Under the pieces are notes generated by a model. It saw only the letters and a program-made list of their open reading frames with translations, was not told where the DNA came from and made no database searches. A stretch of 48,023 nt of DNA, taken from Ruminococcus flavefaciens FD-1 (GTDB lineage Bacteria > Bacillota > Clostridia > Oscillospirales > Ruminococcaceae). The translations under genes and the position numbers were made by a program. The stretch spans positions 1 through 48,023 of the forward strand of contig ACOK01000082.1 in NCBI GenBank assembly GCA_000174895.1, in the 5' to 3' direction. Of the stretch, positions 22,601 through 33,713 are shown in pieces. Within the stretch, counting starts at the first letter, position 1. Each line of letters opens with the position of its first letter.

Positions 22601-23251
22601 TCAGCTGAAATTATGGCTCTGCTTGAGCACCATATCCTTTACTTTCATAAGGGATGTGGTAGTGCTTCTTTCGTTTTCTGAAAGCTTCATGGTTATGAAT
22701 TTGATAGTATCTTCATAATCGGGTATCATTATATGCTCAAGAGCATTAACACGTCTTCTGGTCTTTTCGATCTCGTCTGCCATAAGCTGGCAGGCTTTTT
22801 CTATTTCGGCAAGACGTATCATTTTAGGGAAGATCTTGCTCAGTGAATTTACAGCACCATCAAGATCAATTGATGTGAAAGCTGTTCCGTAAGAGTAGAT
22901 ATCGTTGGTGTTGTCGGTACGGTATTTCGGGTCGAATTCGGGAATATAAACGCTCATTACGTTCTTCTCCCCTACTTTCAGTTCGACTTCCTGTTTGGGC
23001 AGCATAAGCGCTGTTTCGAGGACTTCCCTCTGCATTACCGAGCCTGCAACAGCCATATATCTGTTTGCTTCCCTGATACCTTCTTCCACTTCTGCACGCA
23101 GCTGACGGTTTTCTTTTATAAGGCCCATGAACTGTCTCATAAGCTCATCACGCTTGTCTTTCAGCAGTTTATGGCCTCTTTTTGCTGAGACCAGCTTTTT
23201 CTTCAGCTTGCTCAGTTCCATTCTGGTAGGATTAACATTAAGTCTGGCCAA
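22601..23251 (-). CDS. ntpD: V-type ATPase subunit D (central rotor stalk)
   Basis: 216 residues, last gene of the operon. Long N- and C-terminal helices form the antiparallel coiled coil that turns inside the A3B3 head: residues 1-60 begin LNVNPTRMELSKLKKKLVSAKRGHKLLKDKRDELMRQ in character (family start NPTRMEL), and the C-terminal part has EKTRRRVNALEHIMIPDY, a family hallmark. Normal length. It begins 10 bp after subunit B. Confidence 0.95.
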   Translation of the reverse strand: MARLNVNPTRMELSKLKKKLVSAKRGHKLLKDKRDELMRQFMGLIKENRQLRAEVEEGIREANRYMAVAGSVMQREVLETALMLPKQEVELKVGEKNVMSVYIPEFDPKYRTDNTNDIYSYGTAFTSIDLDGAVNSLSKIFPKMIRLAEIEKACQLMADEIEKTRRRVNALEHIMIPDYEDTIKFITMKLSENERSTTTSLMKVKDMVLKQSHNFS

Positions 23252-23261
23252 TCAGCTCACC

Positions 23262-24638
23262 TCAATCCTGAGTATCGTAGTATTTTTCAAGATATTCTTC
23301 TCTGATACGTCTCAGCTCGCTCCTTGGAAGCAGTCTGAGAAGCTCCCAGCCAATGGAAAGGGTTTCTTCAATACTTCTGTTGTTGTCGAAGCCCTGTGAA
23401 ACGTAGCGTCTTTCAAATTCGTCTGCAAATTTTGCGTAGAGCAGATCTATAGGTGTAAGAGCAGCCTCACCGAGAACGACCATGAGTTCCTTGGCATCTT
23501 TTCCTCTTGCGTAAGCTGAGAAAAGCTGGTTCATTGTGTCGGAGTGATCAGCACTGGTCTTGCCTTCGCCAATACCCTTATCCTTCAGACGTGAAAGTGA
23601 CGGCAGAACGTCAACAGGCGGATTTATTCCCTTTCTGTAAAGCTCACGGGAAAGGATTATTTGTCCCTCTGTGATGTAGCCTGTAAGATCGGGGATAGGA
23701 TGAGTCTTGTCGTCTTCGGGCATTGTAAGGATAGGTATCATGGTGATACTTCCTTCCTTGTCAGCCTGACGGCCTGCACGCTCATAGATCGTAGCAAGGT
23801 CGGTATACATATATCCCGGATAACCACGTCTTCCCGGAACTTCCTTACGTGCTGCGGAAACCTCACGGAGAGCGTCTGCATAGTTAGTGATATCGGTGAG
23901 TATGACAAGTACGTGCATACCCTTTTCAAATGCAAGATATTCAGCGGCAGTCAGTGCCATTTTAGGAGTTGCAAGACGCTCGATAGCTGAGTCGTTTGCG
24001 AGATTGATGAACAGGACTGTTCTGTCGAGAGCGCCTGTTTCACGGAAACTCTTTACGAAGAATTCCGACTCTTCAAAGGTGATACCCATTGCAGCGAATA
24101 CAACGGCGAACTGCTCATCTTTGCCTCTAACCTTAGCCTGTCTTGCTATCTGAGCGGCGAATTGTGCATGAGGAAGTCCGCTGGCTGAGAAAATAGGAAG
24201 CTTCTGACCTCTTACAAGTGTGTTCAGGCCGTCGATGGCAGAAACGCCGGTCTGTATGAATTCCTGAGGATATTTTCTTGCAACAGGGTTCATAGGCAGA
24301 CCGTTTACGTCCATACGCTTATCGGGGATTATCTCAGGGCCGTCATCGATAGGACGTCCCAGACCGTCGAAAACTCGTCCCAGCATATCCTCGGAAACTC
24401 CCAGTTCCATCTGGTGTCCCGAAAATACAACGCTGCTGTCCTGTAAGTTAATACCTGCGGCATTTTCAAAAAGCTGAACGAGAGCATTTGTTCCGTCTAT
24501 CTCAAGAACACGGCATCTTCTCTTTTCGCCGTTTTTAAGTCTTATCTCGGCAAGTTCGCCGTAAGTTACGTTTTCTACATCTTTTACGAGAAGCAGAGGA
24601 CCTGCTGCTTCTTCGATTGTTCTGTATTCTCTTGGCAT
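23262..24638 (-). CDS. ntpB: V-type ATPase subunit B (non-catalytic head subunit)
   Basis: 458 residues with the beta-barrel start (1-70), the RecA-like core without a canonical P-loop ([18 protein letters not shown] at about 150-167 where subunit A has its Walker motif) and a C-terminal helical part. Motifs [18 protein letters not shown] and [27 protein letters not shown] are typical. It forms the A3B3 hexamer with subunit A. The start codon overlaps the stop of subunit A by one base. Confidence 0.97.
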   Translation of the reverse strand: MPREYRTIEEAAGPLLLVKDVENVTYGELAEIRLKNGEKRRCRVLEIDGTNALVQLFENAAGINLQDSSVVFSGHQMELGVSEDMLGRVFDGLGRPIDDGPEIIPDKRMDVNGLPMNPVARKYPQEFIQTGVSAIDGLNTLVRGQKLPIFSASGLPHAQFAAQIARQAKVRGKDEQFAVVFAAMGITFEESEFFVKSFRETGALDRTVLFINLANDSAIERLATPKMALTAAEYLAFEKGMHVLVILTDITNYADALREVSAARKEVPGRRGYPGYMYTDLATIYERAGRQADKEGSITMIPILTMPEDDKTHPIPDLTGYITEGQIILSRELYRKGINPPVDVLPSLSRLKDKGIGEGKTSADHSDTMNQLFSAYARGKDAKELMVVLGEAALTPIDLLYAKFADEFERRYVSQGFDNNRSIEETLSIGWELLRLLPRSELRRIREEYLEKYYDTQD

Positions 24639-26407
24639 CAGTCATCCTCCTTTTCAAGCAGATCATTGAGTTCTGATGATATCTCTACCGAAAGCTTGCT
24701 GAATTCGGAATCAGTATCATCTTCATGGACGTACTTGAAACGTCCTATCTTTTCACGTACAGGCAGCTCTGCAACTGCTTCCACGTCTGCACCTTTGGCA
24801 AGCACCTCTGCTGCTTCATCATTGAAGTTGAGGATGAGCTGCATCATGTAGAGCTGCTTTTTCAGGCTGGTATAGGTATCAACTTCATGGAAAGCCAGCT
24901 GATGGAGGAAGTCCTCACGGATAGAGCGGGCGGTCTCCATTTTCAGTCTGTCGCCTGCTGAGAGAGCATCCATACCGATGAGCTTTACAATTTCCTTGAG
25001 TTCGGCTTCGTCGTGGAGTATCTCCATGAATCTTGCTCTGTACTTCATCCAGTCCTTTGATACGTTGTTATCGTACCATTCAGCCAGTGAATCGGCATAG
25101 AGAGAATAACTGGTCAGCCAGTTTATAGCAGGGAAATGTCTCTGATAAGCCAGATTTGAATCAAGTCCCCAGAATACCTTTACGATACGGAGAGTAGCCT
25201 GTGATACAGGTTCCGAGATATCACCTCCGGGAGGCGATACAGCACCGATAACGGAAAGTGCGCCTTCCCTGCCGTCGCTGCCCATTGATATAACACGGCC
25301 TGCACGCTCATAGAACTGTGCAAGACGGCTACCGAGATATGCAGGATAGCCTTCGTCACCGGGCATTTCTTCAAGACGTCCCGACATTTCACGGAGAGCC
25401 TCTGCCCAGCGTGATGTGGAGTCAGCCATGAGTGCTACGGAGTAACCCATGTCACGGTAATATTCAGCGATAGTGATACCTGTGTAAACTGATGCTTCAC
25501 GGGCTGCAACAGGCATATCCGATGTGTTTGCGATAAGAACTGTACGCTCCATCAGTGATTTTCCTGTATGCGGATCGATAAGTTCGGGGAATTCGTTAAG
25601 AACGTCGGTCATCTCGTTTCCACGCTCACCGCAGCCGATATATACGATGATATCAGCAGCTGCCCATTTTGCAAGCTGATGCTGAGTTACGGTCTTTCCG
25701 CTTCCGAAAGGACCGGGGATAGCTGCAACACCGCCCTTTGCGATAGGGAAAAGGCAGTCAATTACACGCTGACCTGTTACCAGCGGCATATCGGGTGAAA
25801 GCTTTTTCTTATACGGACGGCCACGTCTTACAGGCCATTTCTGGATAAGGCTCAGTTCCTTTTCGCCCTTGCCTGTGTCTATGACACAAACAGTTTCATC
25901 TGCATGAAATTCACCTTCGGATATTTTCTTTACAGTACCCTCAACACCGTTGGGGACCATGATCTTATGGAGAACTATATCAGTCTCCGGGACTGTACCG
26001 ATGACATCTCCGCCGATCACTTTATCCCCTTCTTTTACTGAAGGGGTGAACTTCCACTTCGGCTCTCTTTTGAGTGAGGGAACTTCAACTCCTCTTGCAA
26101 GGTTGTTTCCGCATACCTTGCGGATATCGTCAAGGGGACGCTGTATTCCGTCGAATATGCTTCCGATAAGACCGGGGCCAAGCTCAACGCTCATAGGCTC
26201 TCCTGTAGATTCTACGTTTTCGCCTGTGCCAAGTCCTGATGTTTCCTCGTAGACCTGTATTGAAGCACGGTCACCGTGCATTTCGATTATCTCACCGATA
26301 AGGCGCTTCTCGCTGACACGTACAACGTCAAACATATTGGCGTCACGCATACCTTCGGCAACTACAAGCGGTCCTGAAATTTTTACTACTGTTCCTTTGC
26401 TGTACAT
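24638..26407 (-). CDS. ntpA: V-type ATPase subunit A (catalytic)
   Basis: 589 residues. The P-loop is GPFGSGKT at 232-239; the family usually has GPFGAGKT, so there is one conservative change. The non-homologous insert of V-type A subunits (about 110-200) is present, as are [27 protein letters not shown] and the C-terminal helical domain. It hydrolyses ATP to drive ion pumping or, reversed, makes ATP. It follows subunit F by 21 bp. Confidence 0.97.
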   Translation of the reverse strand: MYSKGTVVKISGPLVVAEGMRDANMFDVVRVSEKRLIGEIIEMHGDRASIQVYEETSGLGTGENVESTGEPMSVELGPGLIGSIFDGIQRPLDDIRKVCGNNLARGVEVPSLKREPKWKFTPSVKEGDKVIGGDVIGTVPETDIVLHKIMVPNGVEGTVKKISEGEFHADETVCVIDTGKGEKELSLIQKWPVRRGRPYKKKLSPDMPLVTGQRVIDCLFPIAKGGVAAIPGPFGSGKTVTQHQLAKWAAADIIVYIGCGERGNEMTDVLNEFPELIDPHTGKSLMERTVLIANTSDMPVAAREASVYTGITIAEYYRDMGYSVALMADSTSRWAEALREMSGRLEEMPGDEGYPAYLGSRLAQFYERAGRVISMGSDGREGALSVIGAVSPPGGDISEPVSQATLRIVKVFWGLDSNLAYQRHFPAINWLTSYSLYADSLAEWYDNNVSKDWMKYRARFMEILHDEAELKEIVKLIGMDALSAGDRLKMETARSIREDFLHQLAFHEVDTYTSLKKQLYMMQLILNFNDEAAEVLAKGADVEAVAELPVREKIGRFKYVHEDDTDSEFSKLSVEISSELNDLLEKEDD

Positions 26408-26428
26408 TTCTGTTTATCCGCCTCTTTC

Positions 26429-26740
26429 CTAATTTAATATATCGGAGCCGACAGCCTTTTCGACTGCCTGATGCAGCGCTCTCATGCCATCGCCTGTATT
26501 GCCTTCGATTGCAGGTATAAGAACGATGGACGGCAGTTTTGCACTCCTGTACTTGTTTATAGTATCGCTTACCAATGCAGCCGCAGGTTCGGTGATGTAA
26601 ATTACTGCAAACTCACTGGCTGCAAGCTTTGAGATAAGCTTTGATATCTTTTCGGGTTCGGTCTCACGGAATACAGAAAGTCCGAGTGCTGCGAAGCCCG
26701 AAACGCTGGCTGTATCGCCTATGACTGCCACCTTATACAT
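26429..26740 (-). CDS. ntpG: V-type ATPase subunit F (rotor stalk)
   Basis: 103 residues with the Rossmann-like start YKVAVIGDTASVSGFAALGL and the strand VIYITEPAA, then a C-terminal helix. It binds subunit D in the rotor and regulates ATPase activity. Overlaps the end of subunit C by eight bases. In the Enterococcus hirae naming this subunit is NtpG. Confidence 0.92.
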   Translation of the reverse strand: MYKVAVIGDTASVSGFAALGLSVFRETEPEKISKLISKLAASEFAVIYITEPAAALVSDTINKYRSAKLPSIVLIPAIEGNTGDGMRALHQAVEKAVGSDILN

Positions 26741-27677
26741 AGAGCTTTCTCATCCTTTCCGTGATCGTATCGTTATCTGTACCGCTTTCCTTGCATACGG
26801 TCAGTATTCTTATGTCCTTGATTTCAGCCTCTTTTGCTATGAAGTATGCAGCAAGGGGCTCGATGCCGAATGCAGTCATACGTGCGCTTTCTGCGTGTTC
26901 TGTTATAATGTCATCGCACCACTTTTCAAACTGAGCAGGCGAGCTTTTCAGCAGAGCTGCACCATCACTGAAAGAAGTGTTTTCAAGGTAAGCGAAAAGT
27001 GTATCTGTTCCTTCAGCAGCTGCTCTTGCAAGGTCTTCCCTGTCAATTTTTCCGCAGCCGCAGAGAGCCTTTTCTATGAAAGGCAGAGTCTTTTTCATAA
27101 GGCATGATCTGTATGCTGTCTTTATATCAGCACAGTCTGCGATAAGCTTAGCGTACTCCTGCATGAAGCCGTTTCCGAGTTCATCAGCGCTTTTTTTCAT
27201 AGCTTCAAGACAGGCTTTGTCTATCAGCATATCCGATAGCTGACCGTCAAGAGTTTCCGTTACAAGCTTGTAAGCCTGTGCAGCGGTTTCCCTCATATAA
27301 ACGGGAAGTATATCGTACTCCTTTTTGCTTACCGCTTCTTTGAGTTCATCAATTGAAACGTTGGAGGGTTCGATGTAATAAAGCTTAGGATCACGATTGT
27401 GGATCATCGCTTTGATCACAGCTTTGAGGTTATGGAAATCATTCCTGTAGAGCAGGATCTTCAGTTCTTCGCAGTCAGGAGCGTAGTTCTGTATCAGTTC
27501 CCATACCTGCTGCAAAGTGTTCTGGGGAGTATCCGTATTTTTCTTTGAAGCAAGCATAGCTTGCAGATCGGCATTTGTTCTTGCAGCGATGAGCTGGTCA
27601 ATGTCGTTCCTGCTGAGCAGACTGCTTTCCATAGCTCTTACTGCACCTACAGCGTTTGCATAATTTGTTCCGCTCAT
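26733..27677 (-). CDS. ntpC: V-type ATPase subunit C (rotor-ring adaptor, d type)
   Basis: 314 residues from the ATG at 27677 (SD AGGTGG). The frame is open to 27761 but the extra residues overlap subunit E. Mostly helical, with YANAVGAVRAMESSLLSRNDIDQLI at the start, FHNLKAVIKAMI and the EIKDIRILTVCK end that mark this subunit. It joins the K ring to the central stalk. Start overlaps the stop of subunit E (TAATG). Confidence 0.93.
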   Translation of the reverse strand: MSGTNYANAVGAVRAMESSLLSRNDIDQLIAARTNADLQAMLASKKNTDTPQNTLQQVWELIQNYAPDCEELKILLYRNDFHNLKAVIKAMIHNRDPKLYYIEPSNVSIDELKEAVSKKEYDILPVYMRETAAQAYKLVTETLDGQLSDMLIDKACLEAMKKSADELGNGFMQEYAKLIADCADIKTAYRSCLMKKTLPFIEKALCGCGKIDREDLARAAAEGTDTLFAYLENTSFSDGAALLKSSPAQFEKWCDDIITEHAESARMTAFGIEPLAAYFIAKEAEIKDIRILTVCKESGTDNDTITERMRKLYV

Positions 27678-28279
27678 TATTCCACCTGCCTGAACAGTTC
27701 TCTTGCAGCGATATCTCTTACTTCTTCGGATTCTGATTCGATTATTGCCCTGAATGAGCAATTCTCGGATATCAGACCGTAGCTGAGGATAAAGCCGTCC
27801 TCTATATCGGCTGATCCGGATGCTATCTTTACGCTTCCGCCTGACTTGGCGGCTTTTTCGTTAAGTCTGCTTTCAAGATCGGCAGGCAGTCTTTTCAGGT
27901 CGCTGCTGCCGAAGCTGATAGTTCCCTCCCCTGTCTGCATATGCTTTTCAGCAAGCCTTACGATAAGGTCGAAATAATCCTTATCGGGGAGATCTTTAAG
28001 CTTCCGGATAGTTTTTTCTATTGCTGTATTTATAAGTTCGACCTTGCATGAAAGAAGCCTTCTTTTCATTTCCGCATCTATGGCGCTGAGGCTGTTTTCG
28101 TAGTCTCTTTCGTGCTGTGTTTTTGCTTTTCTGATGTATTCATCATATGCAGTCTGAGCCTTGGATTCGCCTTCTTTTATGATCTGCTGTGCCTTTGTCT
28201 CAGCTGCCTTGATGATACTGTCCTCAGTCTGCTTCTGCTGAGCAGATATCATGTTCAGTATCTCGTCAAGTCCTGCCAT
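27677..28279 (-). CDS. ntpE: V-type ATPase subunit E (peripheral stalk)
   Basis: 200 residues. A long N-terminal helix rich in A, E, K and Q (about 10-90) for pairing with the G/H-type subunit, then a globular alpha/beta part with GTISFGSSDL, GSVKIASGSADIEDGFILSYG. It forms the stator with the protein at 30768. Lies 14 bp after subunit K. Confidence 0.92.
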   Translation of the reverse strand: MAGLDEILNMISAQQKQTEDSIIKAAETKAQQIIKEGESKAQTAYDEYIRKAKTQHERDYENSLSAIDAEMKRRLLSCKVELINTAIEKTIRKLKDLPDKDYFDLIVRLAEKHMQTGEGTISFGSSDLKRLPADLESRLNEKAAKSGGSVKIASGSADIEDGFILSYGLISENCSFRAIIESESEEVRDIAARELFRQVE

Positions 28280-28293
28280 TCAGAACACCTCCG

Positions 28294-30733
<2,440 letters not shown>

Positions 30734-30767
30734 ATATTATATCACTCTCCTTTTTTAGGGAAGCGGG

Positions 30768-31076
30768 TCAGAAAAATCTTTCGATAACAGCGCTGATCGC
30801 TTTATCCATGTTTTTCTGAGCCTGCGATGAGATGAGATCGATATCATCATTGCACGTTCTTTCAGCTTCCATGCGGTATTGCTCTGCTTTTGATTTTATG
30901 TCATTCCGCATTTTTGCAGCTTCCAGAGAAGCGAGCGCCAGACGTTTCTGAACAGCCTGAGATGATCTTCCGGCTGCTTCGTTGATGATCTCATCACGCC
31001 GCTTTTTTGCCTCGGAATTTTTCTTTTCCGAATCTGCTTCGGCGGCAAGGATCTTTTTTACTGATTCTGATGCCAA
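30768..31076 (-). CDS. ntpF: V-type ATPase G/H-type peripheral stalk subunit
   Basis: 102 residues, almost wholly helical and charged (E, K, A, Q, R), as expected for the stalk partner of subunit E. The start is a TTG at 31076 with AAGGAGGG six bases upstream; no ATG fits. First gene of the operon. NtpF is the Enterococcus hirae name for the corresponding subunit; archaea call it AhaH. Confidence 0.85.
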   Translation of the reverse strand: MASESVKKILAAEADSEKKNSEAKKRRDEIINEAAGRSSQAVQKRLALASLEAAKMRNDIKSKAEQYRMEAERTCNDDIDLISSQAQKNMDKAISAVIERFF

Positions 31077-31091
31077 AATTATCCCTCCTTA

Positions 31092-31111
31092 AAAATGACT
31101 TTTGGTCATTT
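31092..31111. promoter_or_regulatory. Hairpin in the V-ATPase leader
   Basis: AAATGAC-TTTTG-GTCATTT, a 7-bp stem just upstream of the AAGGAGGG ribosome site. Possibly a translation or stability control. Confidence 0.4.
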
Positions 31112-31120
31112 GATGAGATT

Positions 31121-31149
31121 ATTATAACATTCTGTCATGAAATTGTCAA
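31121..31149 (-). promoter_or_regulatory. Consensus promoter of the V-ATPase operon
   Basis: Minus strand TTGACA (31149-31144), 17 bp, TATAAT (31126-31121). It drives nine genes over 8.5 kb. Confidence 0.85.
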
Positions 31150-31192
31150 TATGCAGAGGGTTAGAATTTTATAACATATGCAATAATAATCT

Positions 31193-31249
31193 GCAAATAA
31201 ACAGAAAAGGAGCCCTCCCTACAGACAGCTCCCCTTTGCGCTTATTTGC
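31193..31249. repeat. Long imperfect hairpin
   Basis: Outer arms GCAAATAA and TTATTTGC, and inner arms AAAAGGAGC and GCTCCCCTTT around the loop. No gene is nearby on the plus strand. It could be a degraded mobile hairpin or an RNA structure. Confidence 0.5.
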
Positions 31250-31309
31250 TCAACACATTAATTATACACCAAAATCAAAGCTGTGTCAAGATATTTTTGT
31301 GAGTTTTTC

Positions 31310-31491
31310 TTTAAGGCAACACCGCACAAAGCCCGCCTGACGGCTTTGCACTGAATCTGCTTACATATTTTCCATCATCTTGCACAGAAATCCCTTGACA
31401 TACGTCAGTATGCCTGCGGAATTTATATACAATCTGACGAAAAATCTGTCGGCGCATATTCAGCACAAGTTTTGTGCGGTGTTGCCTTAAA
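31310..31491. mobile_element. MITE-like element with 21-bp perfect terminal inverted repeats
   Basis: A 182-bp element. Its left end (31310-31330, TTTAAGGCAACACCGC...) is the exact reverse complement of its right end (31471-31491) over 21 bp. It encodes no protein of note and lies between operons. This is the form of a miniature inverted-repeat element mobilised by a transposase supplied from elsewhere. Target-site duplication is not obvious beyond short AT runs. Confidence 0.8.
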
Positions 31492-31581
31492 CAGAAAATG
31501 TTTTTGCTCATTTGGTATGCATATTACGATTTCCTATTAAAATATAAATAAATAATATTGCCTCTAAATTTTAAGCATCTA

Positions 31582-31610
31582 TTGACATCTCTTAAAAATA
31601 AGAGTAAAAT
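31582..31610 (+). promoter_or_regulatory. Promoter of the shikimate-kinase-like gene with a palindrome in the spacer
   Basis: TTGACA, 17 bp, TAAAAT. The spacer holds CTCTTA-AAAA-TAAGAG (31589-31604), a perfect 6-bp dyad where a repressor could sit. Confidence 0.7.
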
Positions 31611-31640
31611 AAATATTATATTGTATATCAGGGGTGAAAA

Positions 31641-32135
31641 ATGAAAAATAGTATTGTTCTTATCGGAATGCCCGGTGTCGGCAAAAGCACAGTCGGGGTC
31701 ATTCTTGCTAAGATCCTCGGATACAGATTCATTGATACCGACATCGTTATTCAGGAGCATGAAAAGAAGCTGCTCAAGGATATTATTTCCGAGGAAGGTA
31801 TTGACGGATTCATCGCAAAAGAAAATGATATCATAAGCAGACTCAACGCTGAAAAGGCTGTTATCGCCACAGGCGGAAGTGTTATCTATGGCGATGATGC
31901 AATGAAAAAGTTATCTGAGCTCGGAAAGATCTTTTATCTGAAACTTGATTACAGAAAGCTTAAATACCGCCTTGGCAATATAAAAAACAGAGGCGTTGTT
32001 ATAAGAAACGGACAGAAATTGTCCGATCTTTATAATGAAAGATGCCCGATATATGAGAAATATGCAGATGTTATAATTGATGAAAACGGCAGAAATATAG
32101 AAAAAACCGTTGAAAAAATACTGGAATTTATATGA
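31641..32135 (+). CDS. aroK: Shikimate-kinase family protein
   Basis: 164 residues, a P-loop kinase. GMPGVGKST (9-17) is the Walker A; D34 in IDTD and the ATGGS block (77-81) match the shikimate-binding site, R/P lid region NRGVV and the ER-x-P-x-Y motif are present. The near-invariant shikimate-binding arginine at position 58 is isoleucine here (F57-I58-A-K-E61), so the true substrate is uncertain. It is more AT-rich than its neighbours and stands alone, next to the MITE, without other aro genes, which may point to acquisition. Start: ATG after GGGGTG. Confidence 0.8.
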   Translation: MKNSIVLIGMPGVGKSTVGVILAKILGYRFIDTDIVIQEHEKKLLKDIISEEGIDGFIAKENDIISRLNAEKAVIATGGSVIYGDDAMKKLSELGKIFYLKLDYRKLKYRLGNIKNRGVVIRNGQKLSDLYNERCPIYEKYADVIIDENGRNIEKTVEKILEFI

Positions 32136-32213
32136 GACTTGGTCGAAATCACCAATAATTTTTATTGAAATATGCCAAATTATACAATCTTCAGTTTTAT
32201 ACAAAAAACTTCT

Positions 32214-32242
32214 TTGACATTAAGCAAATTTTGTGATATAAT
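32214..32242 (+). promoter_or_regulatory. Consensus promoter of the minD-like gene
   Basis: TTGACA, 17 bp, TATAAT. It lies about 210 bases before the start codon. Confidence 0.85.
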
Positions 32243-32248
32243 ATATTC

Positions 32249-32460
32249 TGGAATTATAATTTATTAGTTTATTTATGAGGATCCGGCATTTTACCTGGAT
32301 AATGCTGTAATATGATCGTTTGTTCGCCGCTATAAGCAATGATGGATTAACCGTACATGGCTGATCGTTGCTTTCAGTGAATTACTTCATTTGCAGTGTA
32401 TCCCTGTCAGATGCAGCAGAGTCTGTTTCAGAGTCTCACGGATATCGGAAAGGAAATATA
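32249..32460 (+). promoter_or_regulatory. Long 5' leader of the minD-like gene
   Basis: About 212 nt between the predicted start point and ATG 32461. It contains GGCATT ... AATGCT pairing near 32285-32310 and several short ORFs (for example 11 codons from 32275), none with a clear ribosome site. I do not recognise a riboswitch. Confidence 0.45.
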
Positions 32461-33198
32461 ATGTCTAAAATTATTGCGATCACATCAGGCAAGGGCGGTA
32501 CGGGCAAGTCAACCGTTTGCGCAGGACTTGGCTACACTCTCGCAAAACAAGGACACAGAACCCTCATTATTGAGTTGGATTTCGGTCTCAGATGTCTTGA
32601 TATCATGTTCGGCGTTGAAGATGATATCAGATACGATCTCGGTGATGTTCTCAAAGGCAAAAAAAGTGCTCTTGAAGCTATCGCCCCGATTCCTATGGCT
32701 TCAAATCTCAATCTGCTCTGCGCTCCGAAAAGTCTCACAAGTGTTTCGGCTGAACAGATCGTTGAGATCTGCCGTTCAGTAAAAAAATATTTTGAGTATA
32801 TCATCATCGATACGGGTGCGGGTATCAATTCCCATGTATTCGATATCGTTGAACAGGCTAACCTTATCCTCGTTGTTTCTACTCCTGACCCTGTTTGTAT
32901 CAGAGATGCAAGCCTCATGTCGGATGAGTTCTACAACAGAGGAAATAAGAGTCAGCGTCTCATTATCAATAAAATAAGCAAGAAAGTTATCGGTGAAGCT
33001 CTTGTTGCCAACCTCGATGAGATCATTGATAAGGTCGGCGTTCAGCTTATAGGTGTTATTCCCGATGATTTCAAAATGACAGTCGCTACCGGTAAGGGTA
33101 CGCCTATCCCTACCGATTCAGAGGCTCTCAAGGCTTTTGATGCCATTTCAAAGAGACTCGGCGGAGAATTTGTTCCGCTTACTGTCAAGACTTCTTGA
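32461..33198 (+). CDS. minD: MinD-like ParA-family ATPase
   Basis: 245 residues from ATG 32461 (AAAGGAAA upstream). A deviant Walker A KGGTGKST (11-18), the switch region IIELDFGLRCLDIMFG, and IIIDTGAGI are present. Overall similarity is to MinD, the ATPase that positions division inhibitors. No minC or minE is nearby, and the C-terminus (RLGGEFVPLTVKTS) lacks a clear amphipathic membrane-targeting helix, so it could be a MinD relative with another job. Next gene mgsA is 42 bp downstream, probably on the same transcript. Confidence 0.82.
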   Translation: MSKIIAITSGKGGTGKSTVCAGLGYTLAKQGHRTLIIELDFGLRCLDIMFGVEDDIRYDLGDVLKGKKSALEAIAPIPMASNLNLLCAPKSLTSVSAEQIVEICRSVKKYFEYIIIDTGAGINSHVFDIVEQANLILVVSTPDPVCIRDASLMSDEFYNRGNKSQRLIINKISKKVIGEALVANLDEIIDKVGVQLIGVIPDDFKMTVATGKGTPIPTDSEALKAFDAISKRLGGEFVPLTVKTS

Positions 33199-33240
33199 TA
33201 TATTTGAAATACAACCGCTCAGCGGGGAAAGGACAGAAAT

Positions 33241-33642
33241 ATGAAGATAGCAATTATTGCACATGATGCTAAGAAAGAGCTTATGGTACAGTTCTGCAGT
33301 GCTTACTGCGGCATCTTATCAAAGCATACTCTTATTGCGACTAATACTACAGGAAAGCAGGTAAGCGAAGCTACAGGACTTCCGATCAAGAGATATCTCA
33401 GCGGTCAGGGCGGTGCAGAACAGATACTTGCACTCCTCTCCTGCAATGAAGTGGACGTTCTCCTCTTCTTCAGAGATCCTATAAATCCAAAGGCGGCAGA
33501 TGTGCACGGTATGAACCTTCTCAGACTCTGTGATGTTCATAATGTACCTGTTGCCACAAATATCGCAACCGCCGAAGCCCTCATCCTTGCCCTTGAAAGA
33601 GGCGATCTTGACTGGCGTGAGGTCGGTAATCCGAGCATCTGA
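33241..33642 (+). CDS. mgsA: Methylglyoxal synthase-like protein lacking the usual catalytic Asp
   Basis: 133 residues with the MgsA fold: AHDAKK (8-12), TTGKQVSEATGLPIKRYLSG (phosphate site), FFRDPI (77-81) and the C-terminal VPVATNIATAEALILALERGDLDW, close to Bacillus MgsA. In characterised enzymes the loop reads GGDQ, and its Asp is the catalytic base (Asp71 in E. coli) that turns dihydroxyacetone phosphate into methylglyoxal. Here it reads GGAE (57-60) and is one residue shorter. Activity may be retained through E60, altered or lost. A terminator follows. Confidence 0.85.
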   Translation: MKIAIIAHDAKKELMVQFCSAYCGILSKHTLIATNTTGKQVSEATGLPIKRYLSGQGGAEQILALLSCNEVDVLLFFRDPINPKAADVHGMNLLRLCDVHNVPVATNIATAEALILALERGDLDWREVGNPSI

Positions 33643-33647
33643 TGTTC

Positions 33648-33675
33648 AATTGTCCCTTCTCAGGGACAATTTTCA
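33648..33675 (+). terminator. Terminator of the minD-mgsA transcript
   Basis: AATTGTCCCT-TCTC-AGGGACAATT followed by TTC. Confidence 0.8.
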
Positions 33676-33713
33676 TGTGAGAAGAATTTATAATTATAGA
33701 AAGGCTGGATAAT

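Noticed and set aside
31311..31511. 66-residue ORF within the MITE-like element
   Set aside because: It is made of the inverted repeat itself and lacks a ribosome site.
32249..32460. Known riboswitch in the minD-like leader
   Set aside because: No conserved core of any class I know was seen, and the gene has no metabolic link that suggests a ligand.
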